The position numbers and the translations under genes are program-made. From contig PHBK01000012.1 of NCBI GenBank assembly GCA_002840565.1, forward strand, positions 124,001-188,000: a stretch of DNA of 64,000 nt, read 5' to 3'. The notes beneath the pieces were generated by a model, which saw only the letters and a list, made by a program, of their open reading frames with translations, made no database searches and was not told the DNA's origin. This document shows, piece after piece, positions 7,272 to 17,415 of this stretch. Within the stretch, counting starts at the first letter, position 1; every line of letters starts with the position of its first letter. Source of the stretch: Deltaproteobacteria bacterium HGW-Deltaproteobacteria-12. GTDB lineage: Bacteria; Desulfobacterota; Syntrophia; Syntrophales; Smithellaceae.

Positions 7272-9572
7272 ATGGACCAAGCCACGCATAACAAGATCGT
7301 ATCATTCATCTGGGGAATTGCCGATGATGTGCTACGTGATTTATTCAAACGTGGAAAATATCCGGATGTTATTTTGCCCATGTGCGTCATCCGGCGTATG
7401 GACGCCGTGCTGGAACCCACCAAGCAAGCAGTTCTCGACACCAAAAAAATGCTGGACGAAGCGCGTATTACCGAGCAACGTTCAGCACTTGCCGATGCCG
7501 CAGGCCAGGCCTTTTATAATACATCACGATTCACATTGCGCGATTTGAAATCCCGTGGCAGCCAGCAACAGCTTCTTGCTGATTTCAAAGACTATCTCAA
7601 TGGCTTTTCGCAAAACGTCCAAGACATTCTGGAAAACTTCAAGTTTCGCAATCAGCTTTCGACACTTTCCAAAGCCGATGCTCTAGGCACATTAATCAAT
7701 AAGTTTCTCGATCCCGAAATTGATCTGACACCAAATGGCATCGACAACCATGCAATGGGAACAGTCTTTGAGGAATTAGTTCGCAAGTTCAATGAAGACA
7801 ACAACGAAGAAGCGGGCGAGCACTGGACGCCGCGTGATGCGGTGCGGCTTATGGCCAACCTTGTATTTCTGCCGATTAGAGACAAGCTAAAGTCCGGCAC
7901 ATATCTGCTCTATGATTGCGCGTGCGGCACAGGCGGCATGCTTACTGTGGCGGAGGAAACACTCAAAGAAATTGCAAAGAAGCGTGGCCTTCAAATTGAC
8001 AGCCGCCTGTTCGGGCAGGAAATAAATCCGGAAACCTACGCTATCTGCAAGGCGGATATGTTGCTTAAAGGTGAAGGTGAAAATGCTAACCGCATCACTG
8101 GTGGCGCGGAATGGTCAACTTTGTCCAACGATGCCTTCCCAGCGTATGAGTTCGATTTCATGCTTTCCAATCCGCCTTATGGAAAAAGCTGGAAGAAAGA
8201 CCTCGAAGCAATGGGCGGTAAGGACGGCATACGCGATCCTCGCTTCAAGGTAATGCACAACGGTGAAGAACTTTCGCTTATCACGCGCTCAAGCGACGGC
8301 CAGATGCTTTTTCTTGCCAACATGGTTTCGAAGATGAACGATAAATCGCAGCTGGGCAGTCGTATTGCAGAGGTAAATAACGGCTCATCACTATTCACCG
8401 GTGATGCCGGGCAAGGCGAGAGCAATATCCGCCGCTGGCTTATAGAAAACGATTGGCTTGAAGCCATTGTCGCACTGCCGCTCAACTTATTTTACAACAC
8501 CGGCATTGCCACCTATATCTGGGTACTGTCGAATAGAAAACCAGAGCACCGTAAGGGCAAAGTGCAACTCATCGACGCAACTCAATGGTATAAACCGCTT
8601 CGCAAAAATCTTGGCAAGAAAAACTGTGAACTTTCACCTGAAGATATCGAACGCATCAGCACAACATTTCTCGATTTCCAGGAAACGCCGGAGTCGAAGA
8701 TATTCACCAATGATGCTTTCGGATATTGGAAAGTGACAGTTGAGCGCCCGCTTCGCCTCCACAGTCAGCTTACACTAAAAAACATCGAAATACTGCGCTT
8801 AGCTTCGGGTGATGAAACTATCCGCACCGATTTGTATGATGAATTTGGCGAAGACCTTTTTACGGATTTCGCAAAGGTATATGAAAAACTGGAAAAGCGG
8901 CTTGCCGAATGGGTTAAAGATGATGAAGAAGAGAGTGATGAAAATGTTGACAAACCTAAAGGCTTATCGGATAAAAAGAAAAAGAAGTTGCTCGATGCAA
9001 AAACATGGGAACGTGATGGGCGCCTTTTAGAAATTACCACTAAGCTGCGTAAGACTCTTGGTGATAAGCTCTATGAAGATCATAATGTTTTCCGTGTAGA
9101 AGTTGATAATGCTCTAAAAAATGCAAACATCAAGATATCCGCATCCGATCTTAAGGCTATTCTTAAAGCAGTGAGCTGGAGGGTGGATACAGCGCCGCAA
9201 GTGATTTCTAAAATACATAAGCCTAGCAAGGTTAAGGTCAATCCTATGTATGGCTTATATGAAGCAGTTGTGGACGGCAAGCCTGCAATCGTCGAATATG
9301 AACCTGATTCTGAACTGCGCGATACCGAACAGGTGCCGCTTCTTGAAGATGGCGGCATAGAAGCTTTTATCAAACGTGAAGTTCTGCCATACACACCCGA
9401 TGCATGGATCAAGAAAGATGCAACAAAGATAGGCTACGAAATCAGCTTTACCCGCCACTTTTATAAACCTCAACCATTGCGCACGTTGGAGGAAATTCGA
9501 AAAGATATTCTTGCCATTGAAAAAGAGGCCGAAGGTTTGTTGGATGATCTGCTGCAAGGTAAAGAAAAATGA
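7272..9572 (+). CDS. hsdM: Type I restriction-modification DNA methyltransferase subunit
   Basis: 766 residues, an N6-adenine methyltransferase. The HsdM N-terminal helical domain (about 1-150) leads to the AdoMet loop DCACGTGGML (from Asp215) and the catalytic NPPY motif at residues 300-303 (SNPPYGKSW). The protein is about 250 residues longer than textbook HsdM. The extra C-terminus contains a lysine/glutamate-rich linker (DDEEESDENVDKPKG) and an uncharacterised domain, features seen in larger type I methylase subunits. The last four bases overlap the hsdS start (ATGA), so M and S are translationally coupled. With two M and one S it should methylate an asymmetric bipartite site, although the S subunit suggests otherwise (see findings). 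Confidence 0.96.
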   Translation: MDQATHNKIVSFIWGIADDVLRDLFKRGKYPDVILPMCVIRRMDAVLEPTKQAVLDTKKMLDEARITEQRSALADAAGQAFYNTSRFTLRDLKSRGSQQQLLADFKDYLNGFSQNVQDILENFKFRNQLSTLSKADALGTLINKFLDPEIDLTPNGIDNHAMGTVFEELVRKFNEDNNEEAGEHWTPRDAVRLMANLVFLPIRDKLKSGTYLLYDCACGTGGMLTVAEETLKEIAKKRGLQIDSRLFGQEINPETYAICKADMLLKGEGENANRITGGAEWSTLSNDAFPAYEFDFMLSNPPYGKSWKKDLEAMGGKDGIRDPRFKVMHNGEELSLITRSSDGQMLFLANMVSKMNDKSQLGSRIAEVNNGSSLFTGDAGQGESNIRRWLIENDWLEAIVALPLNLFYNTGIATYIWVLSNRKPEHRKGKVQLIDATQWYKPLRKNLGKKNCELSPEDIERISTTFLDFQETPESKIFTNDAFGYWKVTVERPLRLHSQLTLKNIEILRLASGDETIRTDLYDEFGEDLFTDFAKVYEKLEKRLAEWVKDDEEESDENVDKPKGLSDKKKKKLLDAKTWERDGRLLEITTKLRKTLGDKLYEDHNVFRVEVDNALKNANIKISASDLKAILKAVSWRVDTAPQVISKIHKPSKVKVNPMYGLYEAVVDGKPAIVEYEPDSELRDTEQVPLLEDGGIEAFIKREVLPYTPDAWIKKDATKIGYEISFTRHFYKPQPLRTLEEIRKDILAIEKEAEGLLDDLLQGKEK

Positions 9573-10939
9573 TCGCTGATCTCCAGCCATATAAAGAATA
9601 TAAAGAATCAGGTTCAAGGTGGCTGGGGAATGTGCCGTCCCATTGGGGCGTGCACAATCTTCGCACACTCATACGTCGCAGAAATGAACGACATAGAACT
9701 GACTTATCCTTGCTTTCCGTTGCCCGTGAAAAGGGAGTGTTTGTCCGTTCTCTCACTGATGACAGTGAAAACCATAATGTCATACCGGAAGACTTGAGTA
9801 ATTATAAAGTCGCCCGCGCGGGAAATCTCGTTATCAACAAGATGAAAGCGTGGCAGGGTTCGATGGGGATTGCGCCATGTGATGGGATCGTTAGCCCTGC
9901 ATACTATGTGTTTGATTTTGATATTGCACACCGATCTTTCGGGCAGGTTCTACTGCGCAGCAAACCTTATGTTGCGCACTTTGCACAAGCTTCCGATGGT
10001 GTACGCATAGGCCAGTGGGATTTGACCATTGCCGGCATGCGCCAAATTCCCGTGCTTGTACCAAAAGAAGAAGAGCAGACGGCGATTGTGCGGTTTTTGA
10101 ATTGGACTAATAATAGGTTGGGGCGGGCTGTCAAAGCGAAGCAAAAGCAAATTGCTCTACTCAATGAGCAAAAGCAGGCCATCATAAACCGTGCTGTGAC
10201 TCGTGGCCTCAATCCTTCTGTGCCTCTTAAGCCATCCGGCATTCCTTGGGTCGGCGATATTCCGAAACATTGGAAGATGCGTAAACTGCGACAAATCCTT
10301 ACACGTGTGACAGAACGAAATCGTCCAGATTTACCACTGCTTTCTGTTGTGCGAGAAAAAGGCGTAATTAAACGCGACACTGAAAATTTTGAAGAGAACC
10401 ATAACTATATTCCTGCTGATTTAAGTAACTACAAGATAGTAAAAGCCGGGCAGTTTGCGATGAATAAAATGAAAGCATGGCAGGGGTCCTATGGTTTATC
10501 CGAGTTTGATGGCATTGTTAGTCCAGCATATTTTGTCTTCAGTTTAAGTGGCGTAAATGGTGATTTCTTTCATACTGCACTTCGCTCAAGAGCATACGTG
10601 CCATTTTTTACTCAAGCATCGGATGGTGTTCGTGTAGGGCAGTGGGATCTTGCAGAAGCGCGAATGAAGGAAATTCCATTTTTCTTTCCATCATCCGGTG
10701 AACAAATTGATGTAGTTAAATTTGTTAATGATGCTACGGCAGAAATTACTAGTGCCATATCGCGCCTCAAAACCGAAATAGCACTGCTCCTCGAATACCG
10801 TACGCGCCTTGTTTCTGATGTGGTAACAGGTAAACTAGATGTCCGTGAGGCCGCGGCAAAGTTGCCAGAGGAAGAAATAGAAGAAATCACCGAGGCAAGT
10901 GAAGATATGGAATCTGCTGATGAGGAGATTGCTGTATGA
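9569..10939 (+). CDS. hsdS: Type I restriction-modification specificity subunit
   Basis: 456 residues built from two target-recognition domains, each followed by a conserved coiled-coil helix (LNEQKQAIINRAVTRGL and LLEYRTRLVSDVVTGKLDV). The two halves are strikingly alike. Both contain the sequence W(V/L)G(D/N)(I/V)P..HW, an LLSV.REKGV stretch, an ENHN-IP-DLSNYK stretch, NKMKAWQGS, DGIVSPAY.VF, and ASDGVR-GQWDL. This points to internal duplication rather than the usual pair of unrelated domains. It overlaps hsdM by 4 bp upstream and hsdR by 4 bp downstream, and sets the DNA specificity of the complex. Confidence 0.95.
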   Translation: MIADLQPYKEYKESGSRWLGNVPSHWGVHNLRTLIRRRNERHRTDLSLLSVAREKGVFVRSLTDDSENHNVIPEDLSNYKVARAGNLVINKMKAWQGSMGIAPCDGIVSPAYYVFDFDIAHRSFGQVLLRSKPYVAHFAQASDGVRIGQWDLTIAGMRQIPVLVPKEEEQTAIVRFLNWTNNRLGRAVKAKQKQIALLNEQKQAIINRAVTRGLNPSVPLKPSGIPWVGDIPKHWKMRKLRQILTRVTERNRPDLPLLSVVREKGVIKRDTENFEENHNYIPADLSNYKIVKAGQFAMNKMKAWQGSYGLSEFDGIVSPAYFVFSLSGVNGDFFHTALRSRAYVPFFTQASDGVRVGQWDLAEARMKEIPFFFPSSGEQIDVVKFVNDATAEITSAISRLKTEIALLLEYRTRLVSDVVTGKLDVREAAAKLPEEEIEEITEASEDMESADEEIAV

Positions 10940-13900
10940 CCACTGATATTTCCGAAAAAGGGCTGGAGACGATTATCGTGCGTTACATGACCGGCACTGA
11001 CGGTCTGGATGTCGCTGCAAGTATGGTGGCCGAAACACAGGATGAAATTGCCCTGCAAAAAGCGGAAGGCATAGGATACTGGGCAGGAAACGCAAAGGAA
11101 TTTGACCGCGCTCACGCGATCGATGTACCACAGTTGTTTGCATTCTTGAAATCGACGCAGCTCGAGGCCTTTAAAAAACTTGGGCCCGCCAGTTTTGATT
11201 CCAAAGACATCAACCGTCTGAAATTTCTTACCCGTCTTTCGTCGGAAATCGGCAAACGCGGCGTCATTGATGTTTTGCGCAAAGGGATTGACTTTCATCC
11301 TGCTGGTCACTTTGATTTGTTTTACGGCACGCCCTCGGAAGGTAACGTAAAAGCGGAACAACTTAATGCCTTAAACCGCTTTTCTATCACTCGTCAGCTT
11401 GCCTACAGTACCGATGAGACGCGACGAGCATTAGACCTATGTTTGTTTATCAATGGTCTGCCGATTGCGACCTTTGAATTGAAAAACAGTCTTACCAAAC
11501 AGACAGTGGAAGACGCAATTGAGCAATACCGACGCGACCGCAACCCTCGCGAGAAGCTCTTTGAACTTGGTCGTTGCATTGTGCACTTTGCAGTTGATGA
11601 CAGCGAGGTGCGCATGTGCACGCAGCTTGCGGGCAAGGCTTCCTGGTTTTTACCATTAAATAAAGGGTTCAACGATGGCGCGGGCAATCCCCCCAATCCC
11701 CTCGGACTAAAGACCGATTATCTCTGGAAAGAAATACTTACACCGGCAAGCTTAACTAATATTTTGGAAAACTACGCCCAGATTGTCGAAGTTAAAAACA
11801 AGAAGACAGGCAAGAAGAAACGCAATCAAGTTTTCCCGCGTTATCATCAACTCGATGTTGTCAGAAAAACGCTGGCAGATGTGCAAGAGCATGGCGTGGG
11901 CAAGAAGTATCTTATTCAGCATTCAGCGGGAAGCGGAAAATCCAACTCCATTGCGTGGCTGGCCCATCAACTCATCGGTGTCAAGCGAACGGGTAAGGAA
12001 ATTTTCGACTCGGTCATCGTGGTAACAGACCGGCGAATTCTGGACGATCAAATTCAAAACACAATCAAACAATTCTTGCAGGTAAAGGCGACAGTCGGCC
12101 ATGCCGAAAACTCCGGCGATTTGCGCAAGTATATTGAGCAGGGTAAGAAAATCATCGTTTCAACAGTGCAAAAGTTTCCTTTCATTCTTGATGAAATAGC
12201 GAATGAAGGCGGCAAAACATTCGCCATCGTGATTGACGAGGCTCATTCCAGTCAGGGCGGCAAGACTTCCGCGGCCATGAGCAAGGCGCTGGGGAAAAAG
12301 ACAGACAAAACAGAGGAAGAACCTGATCCCGAAGATACGGTCAATGAAGCATTAGAGCAGCGCATGGCGGCACGTAAGATGTTGACCAATGCAAGTTACT
12401 TCGCTTTTACCGCCACACCCAAGAACAAAACGCTGGAATTGTTCGGCGAAGCGCTGCCGCCAGACGCCGAGGGCAAGATCAAGCACCGGCCTTTCCATTT
12501 CTACACGATGAAGCAGGCAATTGAAGAACGCTTTATCCTTGATGTTCTTAAAAGCTACACACCGGTAAACAGTTACTACAAGTTGGTTAAAAGGATAGAA
12601 GGCGACCCGGAATACGATACCCAAAAAGCGCAGAAAAAATTACGCCGCTACGTGGAAAGTCACGAGCACGCCATCCGGCTGAAGGCCGAGATCATGGTTG
12701 ATCACTTCCATGAGCAGGTTCTTGCAGCAGGAAAGATCGGCGGGCAGGCGCGGGCGATGGTGGTGACAAGCGGCATCGAAAGAGCAATTCAATATTATCA
12801 AGCGATTAAAAATTATCTGGTTGAGCGAAAGAGTCCATATCAGGCTATTGTTGCGTTTTCGGGCGAGCATGAATATGACAGCGTAAAAGTCAGCGAGACA
12901 TCTCTCAATGGTTTTTCAAGCGGCGACATTGCCGAAAAGATACAGACTGATCCGTATCGTTTTCTGATTTGTGCCGATAAGTTCCAGACGGGTTATGATG
13001 AACCGCTTCTGCATACGATGTATGTGGATAAGCCGCTTTCCGGAATCAAAGCGGTGCAAACGTTGTCAAGACTGAATCGCGCCCATCCGCAGAAGTACGA
13101 CTGCTTTGTGCTGGACTTTCAAAACAGCAGCGAAACAATAACTTATGCTTTTCAGGATTATTACCGCACGACGCTGCTTGCGGAAGAAACCGATCCGAAC
13201 AAGCTCAACGATCTGAAAACGGCACTCGACAGTGCACAGGTATATTCTCCGGCGCAGGTTCAAGAAATAGTTGAATTATTCCTGAGCAATGCTGAACGCG
13301 ATAAGCTTGATCCCATCCTTGATGATTGTGTAGCGGTATACAATGAAGCGTTGGATGAAGATCAACAGGTGGAATTCAAAGGCAAGGCAAAAGCGTTTTG
13401 CCGTACTTATGATTTTCTCGCTTCAATCATGATGTACACGAACCGCGAATGGGAAAAACTTTCCATCATGCTCAATTTGTTGACGCCGAAACTGCCGGCA
13501 CCCAAGGAAGAGGATTTGTCCAGAGGCATCCTTGAAGTTATTGATATGGATAGCTATCGCGTTGAGAAGAAAGCGGCAATGAAGATTGCATTGGCAGATC
13601 AGGATGCGGAAATTGAACCAGTGCCAACGGATATTGAGGGAAGAAAAAGAGAACCGGAACTGGATCGTCTCAGTAATATCCTGAAAACATTTAATGAACA
13701 ATTCGGCACGCTTTTCAGCGATGCCGATCGTGTTGTCAAACGCATACGGGAAGATATCGCGCCCAAAGTTGCTGCTGATAATGCCTATCGGAATGCCAAA
13801 GAGAATACACCACATACAGCGCGCATGGCCCATGATCAGGCGCTCGGCAAAGTGATGCAGCTTTTACTCAAGGACGACACACACGTCTATAAACAGTTCG

Positions 13901-13962
13901 TCGAAAATGAATCATTCCGGCGCTTTGTCGGTGACATGGTGTACACGCTGACGAATCAATAA
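10936..13962 (+). CDS. hsdR: Type I restriction endonuclease, translocase and nuclease subunit
   Basis: 1008 residues. The N-terminal nuclease domain shows the PD-(D/E)xK remnant FELKN at about residue 180, preceded by the family's ALDLCLFINGLPIATFELKN segment. Helicase motor motifs follow: Walker A HSAGSGKSN (329-337), DEAH in VIDEAHSSQGG (about 434) and motif III FTATPKNKT. A helical C-terminal region binds the methylase core. All key motifs are present and the frame is intact, so restriction should be functional. The start overlaps hsdS by 4 bp. Confidence 0.96.
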   Translation: MTTDISEKGLETIIVRYMTGTDGLDVAASMVAETQDEIALQKAEGIGYWAGNAKEFDRAHAIDVPQLFAFLKSTQLEAFKKLGPASFDSKDINRLKFLTRLSSEIGKRGVIDVLRKGIDFHPAGHFDLFYGTPSEGNVKAEQLNALNRFSITRQLAYSTDETRRALDLCLFINGLPIATFELKNSLTKQTVEDAIEQYRRDRNPREKLFELGRCIVHFAVDDSEVRMCTQLAGKASWFLPLNKGFNDGAGNPPNPLGLKTDYLWKEILTPASLTNILENYAQIVEVKNKKTGKKKRNQVFPRYHQLDVVRKTLADVQEHGVGKKYLIQHSAGSGKSNSIAWLAHQLIGVKRTGKEIFDSVIVVTDRRILDDQIQNTIKQFLQVKATVGHAENSGDLRKYIEQGKKIIVSTVQKFPFILDEIANEGGKTFAIVIDEAHSSQGGKTSAAMSKALGKKTDKTEEEPDPEDTVNEALEQRMAARKMLTNASYFAFTATPKNKTLELFGEALPPDAEGKIKHRPFHFYTMKQAIEERFILDVLKSYTPVNSYYKLVKRIEGDPEYDTQKAQKKLRRYVESHEHAIRLKAEIMVDHFHEQVLAAGKIGGQARAMVVTSGIERAIQYYQAIKNYLVERKSPYQAIVAFSGEHEYDSVKVSETSLNGFSSGDIAEKIQTDPYRFLICADKFQTGYDEPLLHTMYVDKPLSGIKAVQTLSRLNRAHPQKYDCFVLDFQNSSETITYAFQDYYRTTLLAEETDPNKLNDLKTALDSAQVYSPAQVQEIVELFLSNAERDKLDPILDDCVAVYNEALDEDQQVEFKGKAKAFCRTYDFLASIMMYTNREWEKLSIMLNLLTPKLPAPKEEDLSRGILEVIDMDSYRVEKKAAMKIALADQDAEIEPVPTDIEGRKREPELDRLSNILKTFNEQFGTLFSDADRVVKRIREDIAPKVAADNAYRNAKENTPHTARMAHDQALGKVMQLLLKDDTHVYKQFVENESFRRFVGDMVYTLTNQ

Positions 13963-13969
13963 TTAAGAC

Positions 13970-15127
13970 TTGCATAGGTTGAGACAAACAGTGGAAGGTA
14001 TTTTCTACGCATTTGCAGAGAGTATCGAGTATGTCCGTGGTGAAGTTCTGGCGCTGTTTGACGCACTCCACGAATCAGAATTAGACCGCCTTCAAAGACA
14101 AGAGCGTAAGATTGATGCAGAATCAATGGACTCAATAGAATCAGTCCTTATCGAGTTATCATCATCGAACGAACGACTCACTAAAGCAATGTACGGTCGT
14201 CGATTGACAAAAGGCCGATGGTATCGGTTTCATCTCTACGAAAAAGGACTAACTAAAGCTCGTATTTTTTCTGCCCCGATGAACCATGAAGGTTTGTCTA
14301 CTGCCGCAGATTATCCTCAATGGTTAGATCGGCGCACGCCAGAAGTTCGGTGGTTGGAACACAATCTTTCACTTGACGCGTTTCCAGATGCCACTCCCGA
14401 GCAAATATTGAAGTCTCTAAATGTTGGCGATATGGCGAGTATCGTTTGCTACAACGTTGGCCAAGGAATGTGCGCTGCCGGATGTTCTTCTCTTGGAAAT
14501 CCAGTCATTTATTATGACTTTGGTGGCGGCTTTGGTTCTAATTCACATACATATCCATCGGGCTTGAAATTTTGCTTTAACCAGCAACCTGTTGTGCTCT
14601 CACATTGGGATATGGATCACTGGATTTCTGCGGTTAAGTATCCCGCCATTACGCAAGGTGTCTGGCTTGTGCCGCGTCAAGGACCGCTTGGGGTCAAAGC
14701 TACTCAACTTGCTTATAAAATTAGTCAGAATGGCACTCTTCTCATATGGCCGAGAAATCTGAACGCGCTGCATATGTCCTTTGGCAATGTTCTAAAACTT
14801 AGGCCGCATTCAAACCGCAACCACAGCGGTTTAGTTGGAATTGTGCAAGTATCTACAAACGGCCATATCGATACAGTGTTGTTGCCTGGAGATGCGCCTT
14901 ATAAGAAGATACCCCTGACCGGACGGAACTTTACAGGGCTTGTAGCAACGCATCATGGTGGTTGGCATAAAGGCGATAAGATACCAGTGCCCTCAAATCA
15001 CACGCGCGTTGCATTTTCCTATGGCATGGGTAACACATACGGCCATCCTGTCGCAATTGCTTTGGGGCGATACGCTCAAGCAGGGTGGCTGTCAAGATTT
15101 GACACCCCCAAGGGCACATATGTATGA
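13970..15127 (+). CDS. Metallo-beta-lactamase-fold protein at the end of the hsd operon
   Basis: 385 residues from TTG 13970; GTG 13991 is an alternative, and neither has a strong RBS. The first 150 residues are hydrophilic and unassigned. The C-terminal half is a metallo-beta-lactamase fold of the ComEC type: VGQGMCAAG, YYDFGGG, then SHWDMDH (H212-x-D-x-D-H, in place of the usual H-x-H-x-D-H), a LLPGDAPY aspartate and ATHHGG. These residues would bind two metals and hydrolyse a phosphodiester or ester. It starts 7 bp after hsdR, so it is probably cotranscribed and an accessory of the restriction system. There is no signal peptide or membrane segment, so it is not a DNA-uptake channel. Confidence 0.75.
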   Translation: MHRLRQTVEGIFYAFAESIEYVRGEVLALFDALHESELDRLQRQERKIDAESMDSIESVLIELSSSNERLTKAMYGRRLTKGRWYRFHLYEKGLTKARIFSAPMNHEGLSTAADYPQWLDRRTPEVRWLEHNLSLDAFPDATPEQILKSLNVGDMASIVCYNVGQGMCAAGCSSLGNPVIYYDFGGGFGSNSHTYPSGLKFCFNQQPVVLSHWDMDHWISAVKYPAITQGVWLVPRQGPLGVKATQLAYKISQNGTLLIWPRNLNALHMSFGNVLKLRPHSNRNHSGLVGIVQVSTNGHIDTVLLPGDAPYKKIPLTGRNFTGLVATHHGGWHKGDKIPVPSNHTRVAFSYGMGNTYGHPVAIALGRYAQAGWLSRFDTPKGTYV

Positions 15128-15359
15128 CATGTGGCAATAAGCCATTGCCATCATTGCCATGTGGTGGCAATTGTACCCTTGAACCCGTTCAGCCTTAAAG
15201 GATGGGAAAAATCAGGAATGGCATTAAAGAATATTCAAGACGGGAAATAATCGGAAACGGGTCTATTTAATTGACAGCGTACGCACTGTATAACTATTTT
15301 CTATGTTTACGGTGATTGATATTTTATGATTAAATTGTATTTTAAGAAGAGATGTAACA

Positions 15360-15701
15360 ATGCCCACTTTTCCCAACTTCAAATTAAGCACATTGAACGG
15401 TCCAACGGATCAGGAACTGAATGTTCCCGGGTACGAGCATATGGACATCAATAGAATCAAGGAAACTGCCCGAAGTAGATGGGACGATAAACTATGGTGC
15501 GCTTCATTTATTCATGATTGATCCGTATAAGAAGAGATACCGCCATTTGTAATTTCGCTACATACAGCGGTAATAGCAGAAGGGGATGATCTAGGAGCAT
15601 GTCGGGATCGCATCTTTAACCTTGACAATTCAATAATAGGTTTGTTTTCAACAAACGTTGAAAATGGCAAATCTTGCACCATCTGCTACTATATTATTTA
15701 G
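15360..15701 (+). pseudogene. Decayed ORF with two in-frame stops
   Basis: ATG 15360 opens a 53-codon frame (MPTFPNFKLSTLNGPTDQEL...) that ends at TGA 15519. The same frame then meets TAA three codons later and runs open for another 56 codons (PPFVISLHTAVIAEGDDLG...) to TAG 15699-15701. The second half has protein-like composition, so the whole looks like one gene broken by two stops at the edge of the restriction island. I do not recognise the family. Its end overlaps the end of the opposite-strand radical SAM gene by 8 bp. Confidence 0.35.
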
Positions 15702-17415
15702 CTATCTTATTATCCGTAAAGATTCGCTGGAGTTTGCTGTTAAAATCGCTTTCGCGGTAAATTTTAAACCACCGGTTAACGATTGCCCCCGCGTATGTCT
15801 TGACAAACAGATTTCTCCATATTTTTTTTACATCTCCCCAGGCATTCGCCAGCGGCACGGTGAAAACCGCATGCAATGTCCAAACATTACGCATCTGTTT
15901 TCTTGCTCTTAGTCTTTCGAGTAAATTACGCATAAACCGCCGGACATAAAACTCGACAATCTGAATGGGAAATCCAATAGTGGCAATATACGCCCAGTTG
16001 AGCCAATTGCCGTAATTTAAATTCCTTCTGATGAATCCTCCAAGATACATTTTCTTCATAATCAGAGTGGGCATGTTTTGCAGATCAAATGCATCCAGCC
16101 CGTCCGGTCGGGGATCGTAGCAAAGAAAAAGTCCATCATATTTATCCCAGCCAACCAGCGAAAGAGGCAGAAGGCGGCCTTCGCTCTCCAGCCTTGCTCG
16201 GAGTTCGGAACCGGGAAGCGGGACTGCATTGAGCACCTGGATTGTGTCTATGCCTGATTTTTTAAAAAACTCTTTGTAAAATTCAGCCCGCTGTTTGATG
16301 GTGTAAAAAGAGCTTCGCGGTGTGTTCTTGTTTAATGGATAGCCGAAAATGAACATGCCATGCAGATAAAAATAGTCGGATAGTTTTTTGGAACGGGCAA
16401 TTAATTTTTCCGCCGTTACGCCTTTACGCATTGCCAGAAGTTCTTCGTTAATCGGACTTTCGTAGCCGATGGCCAGCATGGAAACACCGGCATAGCGCAT
16501 GGCCTCGATCAATTCGTCGTTTTCCGCAACTTCGGAACGTACCTGAACAATGAGATTAAGCTTCTTCAGGAACTGCCTTTTATAATCACCGATCTTTCTG
16601 CACAGAGCGATAGCATCGGCGGGATTCTGTGCGAAATTATCGTCGGTGAAAAAGAATTTATTGTAACCCAGGTCAGTATATTTAATCAGCTGTCGCAGGG
16701 TTGTATCAGCCGAAGTGCATTTATATTTTCCATATCTCTTATTGACGACACAGAATTCGCAATTCCAGTTGCAGCCGCGTCCACGGTTGAGTGGAATATA
16801 ACTCCATCTATTTTTCAGGAATTTAATTAAAGTCAGATCGGGATCAACCAATTCATTAAGATCATTAATCGGCTGGCGCTTGCCGGTAAAAACATATGCT
16901 CCGGTTTCGTCCAGAAAACTGATGCCCTTTACTTGAGTCAATCCGGTCCGGTTCAGCAAAACGCCGCTGTCGGATATTAAGACTGTCAGCAATTCCAGGA
17001 TGGTTTCTTCACCTTCACCATGAACGACAATATCCACGCCTGAGCGGAGCGCTTCCTGCGGCAGGGCATCCACATGGCTGCCGCCGGCTATGGTTATGGC
17101 GCCATAGTCTTTGTATTGGGCGGCTACGGCATATAAACGGGGTATGGAGTTACTCATGCCGCCGTAAAACAAAGCCAGTTGGGCGGGTTGCTTGGCCTGT
17201 AAAAAAGAATGATCCGGCTGCCCCGTAAAATCCTGCGGCCCGTTATAATTATTTTCATCAATCGCATAAACTTCTTTCAAACGGGGATGATGATTGATCT
17301 GGCTCAGAACAGACAGGATACCCACCGGAGGCATTTTTATCTTGGCGTATATATTTTGCTGCGAATGCTTCGGATATTGCGGAATGATGCCGATAATGGT
17401 CAATTCTCTTTTCAT
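15694..17415 (-). CDS. B12-binding-domain radical SAM protein
   Basis: 573 residues. The N-terminal ~140 residues form a cobalamin-binding-like Rossmann domain (PPVGILSVLSQI, TIAGGSHVDALPQEAL, DIVVHGEGEETILELL), without an obvious D-x-H-x-x-G. The radical SAM core carries C-x3-C-x2-C at Cys215, 219 and 222 (GRGCNWNCEFC). This is the BchE/HpnP/class B methylase layout, whose members methylate or cyclise lipids, hopanoids and antibiotics. The C-terminal 120 residues are basic with a hydrophobic stretch (YGNWLNWAYIATIGFPIQIVEFYV), suggesting membrane association. The substrate cannot be inferred, and neighbours on either side are unrelated. Confidence 0.85.
   Translation of the reverse strand: MKRELTIIGIIPQYPKHSQQNIYAKIKMPPVGILSVLSQINHHPRLKEVYAIDENNYNGPQDFTGQPDHSFLQAKQPAQLALFYGGMSNSIPRLYAVAAQYKDYGAITIAGGSHVDALPQEALRSGVDIVVHGEGEETILELLTVLISDSGVLLNRTGLTQVKGISFLDETGAYVFTGKRQPINDLNELVDPDLTLIKFLKNRWSYIPLNRGRGCNWNCEFCVVNKRYGKYKCTSADTTLRQLIKYTDLGYNKFFFTDDNFAQNPADAIALCRKIGDYKRQFLKKLNLIVQVRSEVAENDELIEAMRYAGVSMLAIGYESPINEELLAMRKGVTAEKLIARSKKLSDYFYLHGMFIFGYPLNKNTPRSSFYTIKQRAEFYKEFFKKSGIDTIQVLNAVPLPGSELRARLESEGRLLPLSLVGWDKYDGLFLCYDPRPDGLDAFDLQNMPTLIMKKMYLGGFIRRNLNYGNWLNWAYIATIGFPIQIVEFYVRRFMRNLLERLRARKQMRNVWTLHAVFTVPLANAWGDVKKIWRNLFVKTYAGAIVNRWFKIYRESDFNSKLQRIFTDNKIAK

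Noticed and set aside
13970-15127. ComEC/Rec2 competence channel
   Set aside because: Only the metallo-beta-lactamase domain resembles ComEC. There are no transmembrane helices, and the gene is embedded after hsdR.
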